From Methylomonas koyamae (GTDB taxonomy: Bacteria; Pseudomonadota; Gammaproteobacteria; Methylococcales; Methylomonadaceae): 64,000 nucleotides of DNA. Made by a program: the position numbers and the translations under genes. Numbering within the stretch: the first letter of the stretch is position 1; every line of letters starts with the position of its first letter. Of this stretch, positions 36,056-45,105 are shown in pieces. The DNA is taken from assembly GCF_019669905.1 (NCBI RefSeq), contig NZ_AP019777.1, positions 3,906,001 through 3,970,000 on the forward strand. Reading direction: 5' to 3'. The notes below the pieces were generated by a model, which saw only the letters and a program-made list of their open reading frames with translations, made no database searches and was not told the DNA's origin.

Positions 36056-36487
36056 ATGGCAGAAGCGGAGATTTACCGTAATTACAACTTCATCCTCGAC
36101 TGGGGCGGCCAGAACGGCGCTTATTTCACCGAAATCGACGGCCTCAGCATCGATGTCGAGACCATCGACTACCGCGAAGGCGGCGCCGCGCCGGCGGTGC
36201 GCAAACTGGAAGGCCGGGTCGCCTACGGCAACGTGATACTGCGTTGGGGGGTGTCCGAAAACAAGGATGTGTGGAACTGGCTGATGCAATCGATGCGCGG
36301 CAAGGCCGACCGTCGGGAAATATCGATCATTTTGCTGAAACCTTACGGCCAGAGCGAGGAAGCCACCCGCTGGAACCTGCATAACGCCTGGCCTTGCAAA
36401 TGGAAAGGCGCTCGGCTGGAATCGTTGGGCCAGGGCGTGGCGATCCAGACGCTGGAAATCGCCCACGAAGGCTTGGAACAACGCTAA
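36056..36487 (+). CDS. Inner tube protein (T4 gp19-like)
   Basis: 143 residues: YRNYNFILDWGGQNGAYFTEIDGLSIDVETIDYREGG, LRWGVSENKDVWNWLMQSMRGK and WNLHNAWPCKWKGARLESLGQGVAIQTLEIAHEGLE. This is the conserved CIS/phage tail tube family. Rings of it make the channel inside the sheath. A GGAG site precedes the ATG. Confidence 0.94.
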   Translation: MAEAEIYRNYNFILDWGGQNGAYFTEIDGLSIDVETIDYREGGAAPAVRKLEGRVAYGNVILRWGVSENKDVWNWLMQSMRGKADRREISIILLKPYGQSEEATRWNLHNAWPCKWKGARLESLGQGVAIQTLEIAHEGLEQR

Positions 36488-36499
36488 ACGGGAACGGCT

Positions 36500-37750
36500 A
36501 TGCGACGCACGCTGCTGATTCATCTGGGACATTGGCTGCAAAGCTGGGGCAATCGCCTGGTCGAGCGCTATCAGCCGGCCGGCGAGATGCCGGTTGCGCC
36601 GGAGCCGGAATCGGCGGCGACAGGTTCTGCCGGCGCTGCGCCTGCGCATTGGGTGGCGCTGGTCAAAGACGAAGCGCCATGGTTGCTGGAAGATTACGCT
36701 TGGCCCGACACCGACGCTTACCAACCCCCGACCGCACCCGGCACCGAATCTCTGGCCGATCCGGTGCGAAGCGAAGCCGAAACCGGCCCGGTTCCAAGCC
36801 ACCGCAAACCGAGCCGCGCCGCAACGCCCGCGGCCAGCCAAGCGCCGCAATCGCCGGTTTCGCCAGCGTCCGCCACACCGTTAGCCGGCCACCGGCCGCC
36901 GGCGGCAACGGCAGCCGCGCATCGCCGCAGCCAACCGCAGCCGGTGCCGGCATCGGCCAACCCCTGGTTGCATTGGGACGAGCCGGCCAACCGCGCCGAG
37001 CGATCCGCACTGCCGGTCGCGCATGCCGCAGCGAACGCCAATCGGGCCCGGCCAAGCGAAACGGCGCGGCCCCGCCCGCCGGCCGGCTCCAAATCCGAAC
37101 CCATTTCGGCCAAAACGGATGCACCAGAGCAGACAGCCGCCGCTCGGCAGCGGCTCGAAAGCCGCACGCCGCAGACGCCGGCTGCGGACCGCAAGCAACG
37201 CCTGCTGGCCGGCGCTCGGCTCGGCGCGCAACCGGCGCCGCACCCGAATCCGGTCGCAACGGAGCCGACGCCGAATCCCCGGCCATTCGCCGGCCCAGCG
37301 CAAGCCGAAGGCAACCCGGTAAGGCAAAATCCACCGGCCGGCCACCGCCGCTTGATTGCCCGGGCCGCACCGCCGCCACGTCCGCTACCGACCGAGCCGC
37401 CCCGGACCGGTGCCGTACAGCCGGCGCACCCGGCCGCATTCGCTCACAAGGCACCGCCGCTAGCGCGGCCTAGGCTTAACCCCGCCGTTCCAGCCCAGCC
37501 GGTACAACCGCGCATCTCGGAGAGTATCGAAGCGGCGAAACCCACAGGCTGGCAGCGCCAGCGCTGGCCACAATTACCGGACGAAGCGGCGGATCGCGGG
37601 CCAACCCAAGCCCGGCACTGGCCGGAATTGCCGGATCAACAAGCCGCAACCGGCCCACAACCGCAGCAATACGCCGAGCCATTGGCCCGCGAACTGGAGC
37701 GTAACCGGCGGCTGGCGCGCGAACAAAGGGGGTTGGCATGGAACGAGTAG
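36500..37750 (+). CDS. Pro/Ala/Arg-rich protein of unknown function in the CIS operon
   Basis: 416 residues from ATG 36500. The N terminus (RTLLIHLGHWLQSWGNRLVERY) is an amphipathic helix, then a conserved-looking APHWVALVKDEAPWLLEDYAWP segment and about 300 residues of low-complexity Pro/Ala/Gln/Arg. It ends LARELERNRRLAREQRGLAWNE, overlapping the next gene by 13 bases (ATGGAACGAGTAG). Other frames are also open because of the base composition, but only this one fits the spacing on both sides. It could be a flexible linker or a short tape-measure substitute; neither is shown by sequence. Confidence 0.7.
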   Translation: MRRTLLIHLGHWLQSWGNRLVERYQPAGEMPVAPEPESAATGSAGAAPAHWVALVKDEAPWLLEDYAWPDTDAYQPPTAPGTESLADPVRSEAETGPVPSHRKPSRAATPAASQAPQSPVSPASATPLAGHRPPAATAAAHRRSQPQPVPASANPWLHWDEPANRAERSALPVAHAAANANRARPSETARPRPPAGSKSEPISAKTDAPEQTAAARQRLESRTPQTPAADRKQRLLAGARLGAQPAPHPNPVATEPTPNPRPFAGPAQAEGNPVRQNPPAGHRRLIARAAPPPRPLPTEPPRTGAVQPAHPAAFAHKAPPLARPRLNPAVPAQPVQPRISESIEAAKPTGWQRQRWPQLPDEAADRGPTQARHWPELPDQQAATGPQPQQYAEPLARELERNRRLAREQRGLAWNE

Positions 37751-38493
37751 CGTTTGTACTGGAACACAGCGGCGAACAACTGCGTTGCCTGTTAAACCCG
37801 GAAACCCTGGTGATGCGCCGCAAAGCCGGCATTCAGCCTCGGCAATCCTCGGCCGCGATCCTGACCGGCCACGGCCTGGCCGACGATTGCTATATCCAGA
37901 CCGGCGGCGGCACCACCACCTTGGAGCTGGACTTGCTGTTCGACATTAATATCGCCGGCTCGACTATCGGCAGCGAGGACGTGCGCGACCTGACCCGGCC
38001 GTTCTGGAATCTGGCCGAAAACAACGCCAAAGCCGGCGGCAGCGGCCAAGTGCCGGTGTGCCGCTTCGTCTGGGGCAAAAGTTGGAACATTCCCGGCGTG
38101 GTTACCGCGGTGGCCGAACGCTTGGAACATTTCAACCAGGACGGCGTGCCGCAACGCTCCTGGTTGCGGCTGCGGCTGTTGCGGGTCAACGAACCGCCGG
38201 CGCCGGCCGACGCCGATTTTTCCGAAGCGATGGATATCGAGAATTTCACTTATCCCGGCAACGCGCCGCTGGCCGAAGGCGGTTTGCAAGTCTTGATCGC
38301 CGCGGCCGAAACCGAAATCGAAAACGCCGAAGCCGGCGATAGCGGCAGCGAGCGGCCCGACCTGCTGTCGTTCCAATATTTCGGCGATCCCGGCCGCTGG
38401 CGGGAATTGTTTAGCCATACCTTCGTCGCCGACCCGTTAAACATCGCCCCCGGAACCGCGCTGGAAATCGGTCCGGCCGCCGCCGAGCAATAG
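37738..38493 (+). CDS. CIS tube-initiator/hub protein (Pvc7-like)
   Basis: 251 residues. LLNPETLVMRRKAGIQPRQ, GGGTTTLELDLLFD, DVRDLTRPFWNLAENN, CRFVWGKSWNIPGVVTAVAERLEHFNQDGVPQRSWLRLRL are hallmarks of the CIS_tube family that joins the tube to the baseplate spike, as Afp7/Pvc7 does. The C-terminal LSFQYFGDPGRWRELF replaces a full LysM motif. It overlaps the Pro-rich gene by 13 bases and precedes the spike gene by 2 bases. Confidence 0.88.
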   Translation: MERVAFVLEHSGEQLRCLLNPETLVMRRKAGIQPRQSSAAILTGHGLADDCYIQTGGGTTTLELDLLFDINIAGSTIGSEDVRDLTRPFWNLAENNAKAGGSGQVPVCRFVWGKSWNIPGVVTAVAERLEHFNQDGVPQRSWLRLRLLRVNEPPAPADADFSEAMDIENFTYPGNAPLAEGGLQVLIAAAETEIENAEAGDSGSERPDLLSFQYFGDPGRWRELFSHTFVADPLNIAPGTALEIGPAAAEQ

Positions 38494-38495
38494 CC

Positions 38496-40058
38496 ATGGA
38501 AGCGCTGCTGACGCCGCCGCAAGTGCAGATCGAATTGGCCGGCAAGCCGTTGGCGGCCGGCGACGCCCAATATCTGACCGAATTGAAAGTCAGCGAACGC
38601 CTGTCGCTGCCCAGCCAGTGCGAACTAGCGTTTCAAGGCCTGCCGGATTTGCTCGGCGAGCTGGCCGCTACCGCCGCCGGCAGCGCGTTGACCGTCCGCA
38701 TCGGCCGCGACCGCAGCTTGTTTCAAGGCAGCGTAACCGCGCTGGAATACGAATTTGCGCCGGCCAACCATCTGGGCCTGCGCATCCGCGCTTACGACCA
38801 ACTGCATCGTTTACGGCTGCGCCAGGCGCCGCGCAGCTACGTCGATCTGACCGTGACAGAGTTAGCCGCCACCTTGGCCGCCGATCTGGACCTTAGGGTC
38901 GCAGCCGACGAAACCGGACCGGTGTGGCGGCTGATCATGCAACACGAGCAATCCGATCTGGAGTTGCTGGCCGAATTCGCCGAACGCGCCGGTTTGTATT
39001 TCCATTTGCGCGATTCGGTATTGCAATTCTCCAGCCTGGCCGGCCGCCCCGCCACGGCGGTGTTAAAACTGGGCGAGAATCTGTTCGAGGCCAGAATCGA
39101 AGCCAATAGCGGCCAACGCCGGCAGGCGGTCACCAATCTGGCTTGGGATCCGTGGCAGGCCGCCGCCCGCAGCGGCCGTGCCGACACGGCCCGCCGACCG
39201 GCCGGCGCCGAATCCGATTTTCACGCCGAACCGGGCCCGGAATTCACTTCGACCGACGATAGCGTACAGGACGACAACCAGGCCGAAGCCTTCGCCCAGG
39301 CGCAGTTGGACCACAGAACCGCGTCCGCAACGACGTTCCGGGGTGTCGCCGCCGGCGATGCCGAGTTGATGCCCGGTCTGGCGGTACGGCTCGACGGCCT
39401 GCCGGGATCGGTAAACAGCCAGTACGTGCTTAGCGCCGTGACCCACCGCTTCGACAGCCGCCAAGGCTACATATGCGAACTGGATTCCGCGCCACCGCCA
39501 TTAAGGCCGCGCAAACGCGCCACGCTGGCCACGGTCGGCGTCGTTACCAGGGTCGACGACCCGGACGGCCTGGGCCGGATCAAGGCCATGCTGCCGTCCT
39601 ACGGCGACTTGGAAACCGACTGGATCGGCGTGGCCTGCGCCGGCGCCGGCAAAGGCAAAGGCCTGCTGCTGTTGCCGGGGCTGGGCGACAAAGTGTTGTT
39701 GGCGCTGATTCGGGAAGACCCGGCCCAGGCCATTGTCATCGGCGGTTTTTACGGCGACAGCCCGCTGCCGGACGACGCTGTGGTCGACGCCGATATCGGG
39801 CGTTATTTTCTGGCCACGCCTGGCGGCCAACGCATCGCGCTGGACGATGCCGAGCGCTCGATTCGCTTGCACACCGCCTCCGGCCAACGGGTGGAACTGC
39901 AGCCGGACAAAATCCGCTTGCAACTGGATTCCGGCAGTTTTTTCGAACTGGCCGACGACGCTACCCGGCTGCACGCCGCGGCCGACCTGGAAATCGAGGC
40001 ACCCGGCCGCACCGTGACGATTCGCGGCCGCGCCATTAATTTCGAGCAGAAATCATGA
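38496..40058 (+). CDS. Baseplate spike protein (VgrG/gp5-gp27, Pvc8-like)
   Basis: 520 residues. The first 330 are the gp27-like hub domains (LKVSERLSLPSQCELAFQG, YDQLHRLRLRQAPRSYVDLTV, LIMQHEQSDLELLAEFAERAGLYFH). From about 345 comes the gp5 OB domain: GVVTRVDDPDGLGRIKAMLPSYGD ... WIGVACAGAGKGKGLLLLPGLGDKVLLALIREDP, then a beta-helix-like tail. The trimer forms the needle base. It overlaps the tip gene by 4 bases (ATGA). Confidence 0.93.
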   Translation: MEALLTPPQVQIELAGKPLAAGDAQYLTELKVSERLSLPSQCELAFQGLPDLLGELAATAAGSALTVRIGRDRSLFQGSVTALEYEFAPANHLGLRIRAYDQLHRLRLRQAPRSYVDLTVTELAATLAADLDLRVAADETGPVWRLIMQHEQSDLELLAEFAERAGLYFHLRDSVLQFSSLAGRPATAVLKLGENLFEARIEANSGQRRQAVTNLAWDPWQAAARSGRADTARRPAGAESDFHAEPGPEFTSTDDSVQDDNQAEAFAQAQLDHRTASATTFRGVAAGDAELMPGLAVRLDGLPGSVNSQYVLSAVTHRFDSRQGYICELDSAPPPLRPRKRATLATVGVVTRVDDPDGLGRIKAMLPSYGDLETDWIGVACAGAGKGKGLLLLPGLGDKVLLALIREDPAQAIVIGGFYGDSPLPDDAVVDADIGRYFLATPGGQRIALDDAERSIRLHTASGQRVELQPDKIRLQLDSGSFFELADDATRLHAAADLEIEAPGRTVTIRGRAINFEQKS

Positions 40059-40393
40059 AACTGTTAACCGAAGACGCCACGCTGGTCTGCGCCCACGAAC
40101 TGGGCTTGGTCGGCATTGTCCCGACCCAATCTTTCGTGACGGTCAACGGCCGCCGCCTGCTGGTCGAAACCAATCCCGAGCAGCGGCCGATCGTCGGTTG
40201 CCCGAATGCCGGCCCGGCCATCAAACCCTGTACCAGTACGCTGGCGGTCAAACACGGCTATTCGAGCTGGATCAGAGTCGGCGGCAAACGGGTTTGCCTG
40301 GACAGCGTGACCGGTTTGACCGACGGCACCCCGCCCGGCACCGTGTTATACAAAGTGCGCCAGCCGGGCCAGAACTTTGTGGAGGAACGCTGA
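40055..40393 (+). CDS. Probable spike-tip protein (PAAR-like position)
   Basis: 112 residues: CAHELGLVGIVPTQSFVTVNGRRLLVETNPEQRPIVGCPNAGPAIKPCTSTLAVKHGY. The position between VgrG-like spike and gp25, the short length and the Cys and His residues that could bind a metal at a tip fit the PAAR-type cone (Pvc10 role). The sequence is not a clear PAAR repeat. It shares one base with the gp25 gene. Confidence 0.65.
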   Translation: MKLLTEDATLVCAHELGLVGIVPTQSFVTVNGRRLLVETNPEQRPIVGCPNAGPAIKPCTSTLAVKHGYSSWIRVGGKRVCLDSVTGLTDGTPPGTVLYKVRQPGQNFVEER

Positions 40394-40821
40394 TGCCCAA
40401 CGCAGCCAGATACCGGGCCTGGAGTTTCGCCCATCCCGATTTCCAACAAGCCGACGAGCCGGCCGGCCTGGAAATCGCCGCCGGCGGCGGCATCCGCATG
40501 GTCAGCGAGGATTTGTCGGTGCGCCAAGCTATATTGCTGCTGTTGACCACCATCCCCGGCGAGCGGGTGATGCGCCCCGACTACGGTTGCAGCTTGGACA
40601 AACTGGCCTTCATGCCCAACGACGCCACCACCCACGGCCTGGCGATCCATTTCGTGCGCCAGGCCTTGGAGCGCTGGGAACGGCGCATCGAAATTCTGAA
40701 ACTGGACGCCGGCAGCAATCCGGACGACCCGACCCGCATCGACATCGTGCTGGATTACCGGGTACGGCGGACGCTAGGCCGCGACCGATTATTGTTCGGC
40801 TACCCACTCGTGGCAGGTTAA
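40393..40821 (+). CDS. Baseplate wedge protein gp25-like (Pvc9)
   Basis: 142 residues from ATG 40393, which overlaps the preceding stop (TGATG). It has MVSEDLSVRQAILLLLTTIPGERVMRPDYGCSLDKLAF and the FVRQALERWERRIEILKLDA stretch of the gp25/GPW family that nucleates sheath assembly. A longer upstream extension of this frame is only the shadow of the spike-tip gene. Confidence 0.93.
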   Translation: MPNAARYRAWSFAHPDFQQADEPAGLEIAAGGGIRMVSEDLSVRQAILLLLTTIPGERVMRPDYGCSLDKLAFMPNDATTHGLAIHFVRQALERWERRIEILKLDAGSNPDDPTRIDIVLDYRVRRTLGRDRLLFGYPLVAG

Positions 40822-40823
40822 CC

Positions 40824-43430
40824 ATGACTTATTTGACGCCGCCCAACCTAGACGACCGCCGCTTCGCCGATTTGCTGCAGGAAGCCCGCGACCGCATTCG
40901 CCAGCAATGCCCGGACTGGACCGACCTGAGTCCGAGCGATCCGGGCATGGTGTTGCTGGAAACCTTCGCCCATCTGACCGAGATCATGATCTACCGCTTG
41001 AACCGCTTGCCGGAAAAAGCCTACATCGAGTTCTTGAACCTGATCGGCGTACGGTTACAACCGCCCGCCGCTGCGGTCACCAGATTGGTGTTTTCCTTAC
41101 CCAAACCGCTCGGCCATGCCGTGGAAATCCCGAAAGGCGTGCGCGTGACGCTGGGCCGGGCCGGCTCCGGCCGGGAACCGCCGATTTTCACCACCAGCGA
41201 GGCGGTGACCATTCCCGCCGGCGCCACCAACGCCGAAAGCGTGGCCTACCACTGCGATTGGGTGCGCGGCGAATTGGCCGGCAAAAGCAGCGGCCTGCCG
41301 GGCTTTTTCGTCAACGCCAAACGGCCGCCCATCGTCGCTCCGAACCGCGACGGCCTGGATCTGGTGGTGGCCGTGGAGGCCGGGCCGGACGAAATCGAAG
41401 ACCATACTGCGGCCCTGGAGTACGACGGCAAATCCTACATCGTCTGGCGCGAAGCCGAGAACTTCGCCAATCCGGGTTCGGACGGCCGGGTTTATCTGGT
41501 CGACCGCCTGACCGGGAAAATCATGTTTACGCCGGCGCTGCGGCTGCCCGATCCGGCCGGCGGCATGACGCCGCTGCAAACCCTGGCGCAAATCCCGCCG
41601 GCCGGCCGGGAAATCCGGCTTTGGTACCGGCGCGGCGGCGGCGCCGAGGGCAATCTGGCGGCGAACACGTTGAACACGCTGAAAGATCCCATCGTCGGCG
41701 TTGCGGTGACCAACCCGGAACCCGCCGCCGGCGGTAAAGCCGCGGAAACGCTGGAAAACGCGTTGATCCGCGGCCCGCAACAAATCCACTCGCTGGAGCG
41801 GGTGGTCACGGCGCGCGATTACGCCTTGCTGGCGGTGCATTGCTCCGGCGCGGCCAACCGGGCCAAAGCCTTTACCCGCGCCGACATCTGGAGCCACGCC
41901 CGGCCCGGCACCGTCGAAGTCTTGATCGTGCCCAACCTGCCGGCGCCGGACGACTACAGCGCACCGCTGACCGCCGAACAACTCTATGCGCTGGAAAGCG
42001 AGGAAGCCAGGCTGCGGATTCAAAACGCACTGGCCGAACGCCGGCCGCTAGGTACCGAATGCCAGGTCAGTTGGGCGCGCTACAAAAACGTCACAGTGAC
42101 AGCGCAAATCGTCACCCACCGCGAGGAAGATCCGCAAAACTTAAAAGACCGCCTGCTGCGCAAACTGTACCGCGGCATCAATCCGATAGAAGCCAACTCG
42201 GCGCAACCCTGGCCGTTCGGCCAACCGTTACGCGTGTTCGACGTTTATAAAATCCTCGGCGACGACCCCGGCGTCAAATCGGTCAACGATGTGCGGCTGT
42301 CGGTCGAACATGCCCCTAATGCCGATGTCGGCGCGCTGTGCGCCGACGCCTTCCAGAGTAGGACCTGGTATTCGGCCACGCCGGCCGGATTGTTCCGCTC
42401 GTCGAACGACGGCGAGGGCTGGGAATTGATCGAAGCGTTTGCCGGCGAAAAAATCGACGCGATCAAGGCCTGGCCGAAAGAAGCCGGCGCCGACCCGAGC
42501 CATGCCGGCTTGCTGGCGATCAGTTCGCGCCTGCACGGCAGCGCCAGCCGGGTCAGGGTCTCGCTCGACTGCGGCGAAAGCTGGCTGGATTACGTGCAGA
42601 CCAATTTTTTGGTGGAAGACATGGCCTGGGTCGAGCGCGACGCCAAGCTGGCGCTGTTGCTGGCCACCGAGAAGGGTTTGTTCGAACTCGGCGTGCCTTG
42701 GGACCCGGCGGCGGGTCCGAAACCGGTTCAGTTCGATGCCGAGGACAACGAAATTCCGTTGTACGCCGTCACCGTCTCCGCCGACCCGTCGGGCTTGGTC
42801 AACGTGGCGCTGGCGGCCGGCAATAACCGCGGCATTTACCTGTCGAACAACGGCGGCCGCGCCGGCAGCTTCAGCGCCATCGGCTTGAAAGGCGAGCTGG
42901 TCCGGCTGCTGGCGGTGCAAAACCAGGGCGGACATAGCTATTTGTGGGCCGGGATCGGCGCACCGGGGACAGACCCCGGCAAAGGCTGCTTCCGTTGGCG
43001 GCTGACCGGTACCAGCGATAACAACGAAGGCTGGAAAGGCTTTCAGGCCGGCTGGCAAGCCGGCAGTTGCAACGGCCTCGCCTTCGTCGGCGAAGAAGTA
43101 TTCGCCGCCAGCCAGCGCCTGGGGGTATTGAGCCTGAACACCAATTCCGCCGCGCCCGCCTGGAAAGCGCCGGACGCCAAATGCGGCCTGCCGGTGCGCG
43201 ATGTGGGCCGGTTCCAGGCTGTCGACGCAATTGCCGCCGCGCCGGCCGGCAAAGCGCCGTTAATGTGCGGCGGCGTGGAAGGGCTTTATCTGCGCGGTGC
43301 GGCCGGCGACTTCCGCAATTGTTCCGCCGACAGCTTTCCCGACATCGTCACCGTGCCGTGCAATTGGCTGCTGTGTTCCGGCGCCCACGCACTCGAAGTG
43401 GTCAGCGAAGATGAAACGTCAAGCGATTGA
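40824..43430 (+). CDS. Baseplate J-like protein fused to a propeller-like C-terminal half
   Basis: 868 residues. The first half is the baseplate J / Pvc11 type: DDRRFADLLQEARDRIRQQCPDWTDLSPSDPGMVLLETFAHLTEIMIYRLNRLPEKAYIEFLNLIGV, then YALLAVHCSGAANRAKAFT and PLGTECQVSWARYKNVTVTAQI. From about 490 the sequence changes to repeats with Asp-box character, such as GLFRSSNDGEGWELI, VRVSLDCGESWLDYV and GIYLSNNGGRAGSF, as in beta-propellers of the sialidase/YCF48 kind. The fusion places a binding platform on the baseplate and may replace separate tail fibres. It starts 2 bases after gp25. Confidence 0.9.
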   Translation: MTYLTPPNLDDRRFADLLQEARDRIRQQCPDWTDLSPSDPGMVLLETFAHLTEIMIYRLNRLPEKAYIEFLNLIGVRLQPPAAAVTRLVFSLPKPLGHAVEIPKGVRVTLGRAGSGREPPIFTTSEAVTIPAGATNAESVAYHCDWVRGELAGKSSGLPGFFVNAKRPPIVAPNRDGLDLVVAVEAGPDEIEDHTAALEYDGKSYIVWREAENFANPGSDGRVYLVDRLTGKIMFTPALRLPDPAGGMTPLQTLAQIPPAGREIRLWYRRGGGAEGNLAANTLNTLKDPIVGVAVTNPEPAAGGKAAETLENALIRGPQQIHSLERVVTARDYALLAVHCSGAANRAKAFTRADIWSHARPGTVEVLIVPNLPAPDDYSAPLTAEQLYALESEEARLRIQNALAERRPLGTECQVSWARYKNVTVTAQIVTHREEDPQNLKDRLLRKLYRGINPIEANSAQPWPFGQPLRVFDVYKILGDDPGVKSVNDVRLSVEHAPNADVGALCADAFQSRTWYSATPAGLFRSSNDGEGWELIEAFAGEKIDAIKAWPKEAGADPSHAGLLAISSRLHGSASRVRVSLDCGESWLDYVQTNFLVEDMAWVERDAKLALLLATEKGLFELGVPWDPAAGPKPVQFDAEDNEIPLYAVTVSADPSGLVNVALAAGNNRGIYLSNNGGRAGSFSAIGLKGELVRLLAVQNQGGHSYLWAGIGAPGTDPGKGCFRWRLTGTSDNNEGWKGFQAGWQAGSCNGLAFVGEEVFAASQRLGVLSLNTNSAAPAWKAPDAKCGLPVRDVGRFQAVDAIAAAPAGKAPLMCGGVEGLYLRGAAGDFRNCSADSFPDIVTVPCNWLLCSGAHALEVVSEDETSSD

Positions 43431-43959
43431 ACGCCTGCTGCCGGGCATATTCCAGCGCGGCCTGGCGCCGCAGACGCCGCTGTTCGCCATTCTGGAGATC
43501 ATGGAAGCGCTGCATGCGCCGGCCGAAGCGATGCTGGAAAACGTCGAAACCTGCTTCAACCCGTATCTGGCCGACGAACGTTTCGTGCCGATGCTGGCCG
43601 CTTGGGTCGATCTGGACCGGCTGGCGCCGTTGTCCGCCGCCGGCCGCCCGAACGGCGCAGCGCCGATTTCCACCGGCTTCGAGCGCTTGCGCGAACTGAT
43701 CGCGTCGGCCACCTTGCTGTCGAAATGGCGCGGCACCGCCTACGGCCTGAAATTGTTTTTACAAACCGCGACCGGCGACGCCGGCTTCGAATTGCGGGAA
43801 AACGCAACCGCTGACGGCAGCGTGCGGCCGTTTCATTTGTGCGTGTTGGCGCCGGAGCGGTTGCGCCGGCACCGCGGATTGATCGAAAGAATAGTGGACC
43901 AAGAAAAGCCGGCGTATGCGACCAGCGAAGTCTGTTTTGTCGCCGACGGCGACGCCTGA
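43411..43959 (+). CDS. Phage tail protein I-like baseplate component
   Basis: 182 residues from ATG 43411, overlapping the end of the baseplate J gene by 20 bases. It contains RLLPGIFQRG, LEIMEALHAPAEAMLENVETCFNPYLADERFVPMLAAWVDLD, LLSKWRGTAYGLKLFLQTATG and HLCVLAPERLRRHRGLIERIVDQEKPAYATSEV, the P2 gpI/TIGR02242 pattern. It belongs to the baseplate. It is the last clear structural gene of the CIS set. Confidence 0.88.
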   Translation: MKRQAIERLLPGIFQRGLAPQTPLFAILEIMEALHAPAEAMLENVETCFNPYLADERFVPMLAAWVDLDRLAPLSAAGRPNGAAPISTGFERLRELIASATLLSKWRGTAYGLKLFLQTATGDAGFELRENATADGSVRPFHLCVLAPERLRRHRGLIERIVDQEKPAYATSEVCFVADGDA

Positions 43960-44060
43960 TGCCGCAATCGGGGAAACGCGCTTGAATCTGCCCGCCACGC
44001 CGATGTTGGCAACGGCCGGGCCTTATTCGCTTTACATCAACATCAGTGGAGATAACTACA

Positions 44061-45077
44061 ATGACCGCAATCGTCAGTATCAAACAAGCGTCAGACAAGG
44101 TGGGTTGCGACAGCAACGGCAACGGCAGTTGCAAGTTTTTCGTCACCAATGCCTACAACGACCGGCAATTGCTGCTCAAAGCCCGGATCGTCGCCGGCAG
44201 CGGCGCGGACGAAAAGTGGTTCAGCTCGATTCAGGCCGGGGCCAACGCCAAACCTACCGCCGGCGCAATTTCCACCGACTGGAAACTGGCGCCGAGCGCG
44301 ACCGAGGAAGTCTCGGTCAATTTTCAAGTCCCGAAATCGGTGGCCGACGGCAAATACAGCTTCCATTTGCAGGTGTTTTCGGTGGACAGGCCGGACGACG
44401 ACTTCAAGGACGGCGAGCCGGTTTATTTGCAAATCCAGAACGCGGTGGCGCCGCCGCCCCTGCCCAAACCGTTCCCTTGGTGGATCGTGGCGTTGGTGCT
44501 GGTGGTGCTGTTGACGGTCGGCATCGGGGCTTGGCTGATGATACCGACCGACGACAACGGCCCGGTGGTCGAAAAAGCCAAAGTTCCGGATTTGAAAGGC
44601 ATGATTTGGGACGAAGCTCAGCAACGCCTGAAGCAGGCCGGCCTCAGTAAATTCGAAACCAGCTTTAAATTCGATCCAAGCAAGCGCGATCCCATCGTGC
44701 TGGATCAATCTCCCGCGGCGGGTTCGGCGGCCGAAGCGGAAACGACGGTATCCGTGGTGTTGAGTTTTCCAGGTATCGCGGTGCCGGACCTGAGAGGCAA
44801 ATCGCTGCTTGCTGCAGCGCAAACCCTGTCCAACAACAACCTGGCGCTCGGCGAAGCCAAATCGCAACCGACCGATGCCAAACCGGAGCAAACCGTGATC
44901 GATCAAAACCCTGCACCCGGCCAGGCGGTCGACAAAGGTACGCCGATCACATTGACGGTGGCAACCAAACCGACCAACCCCATCATCCCCTGGAACCCCA
45001 AACTGTTCGAGTTGATGACCAAACAAAAGCAAATCTTCAAAGTCATGCCGCGCGGCATCGAACCGGCGGAACAGTAA
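44061..45077 (+). CDS. Single-pass membrane protein with two PASTA domains, possible CIS anchor
   Basis: 338 residues from ATG 44061, preceded by GTGGAG. An N-terminal beta-rich domain of about 125 residues (FFVTNAYNDRQLLLKARIV) has no signal peptide and should be cytoplasmic. One helix follows (FPWWIVALVLVVLLTVGIGAWLM in pieces, residues about 135-157). Then two PASTA repeats, VPDLKGMIWDEAQQRLKQAGL and VPDLRGKSLLAAAQTLSNNN, each with the DQxPAxGxxxxxxTxVxV-type end. PASTA domains bind peptidoglycan or muropeptides. The topology suits a tether joining a cytoplasmic CIS to the wall; this is inference. It lies 101 bases after the tail gene. Confidence 0.85.
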   Translation: MTAIVSIKQASDKVGCDSNGNGSCKFFVTNAYNDRQLLLKARIVAGSGADEKWFSSIQAGANAKPTAGAISTDWKLAPSATEEVSVNFQVPKSVADGKYSFHLQVFSVDRPDDDFKDGEPVYLQIQNAVAPPPLPKPFPWWIVALVLVVLLTVGIGAWLMIPTDDNGPVVEKAKVPDLKGMIWDEAQQRLKQAGLSKFETSFKFDPSKRDPIVLDQSPAAGSAAEAETTVSVVLSFPGIAVPDLRGKSLLAAAQTLSNNNLALGEAKSQPTDAKPEQTVIDQNPAPGQAVDKGTPITLTVATKPTNPIIPWNPKLFELMTKQKQIFKVMPRGIEPAEQ

Positions 45078-45105
45078 AACGGATTGAATTTCGGAGTCTC
45101 GATCG

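Noticed and set aside
36394..37473. 359-codon frame overlapping the Pro-rich gene
   Set aside because: It starts inside the tube gene and has no stop or start matched to its neighbours; the frame 36500-37750 fits both junctions.
40377..43430. 1017-codon frame including baseplate J
   Set aside because: The first 150 codons are a shadow of the gp25 gene; the true start is ATG 40824, two bases after the gp25 stop.
34823..43959. A prophage
   Set aside because: No capsid, portal, terminase, integrase or lysis cassette; the set of cap, sheath, tube, Pvc7 and gp25 genes is that of a contractile injection system.
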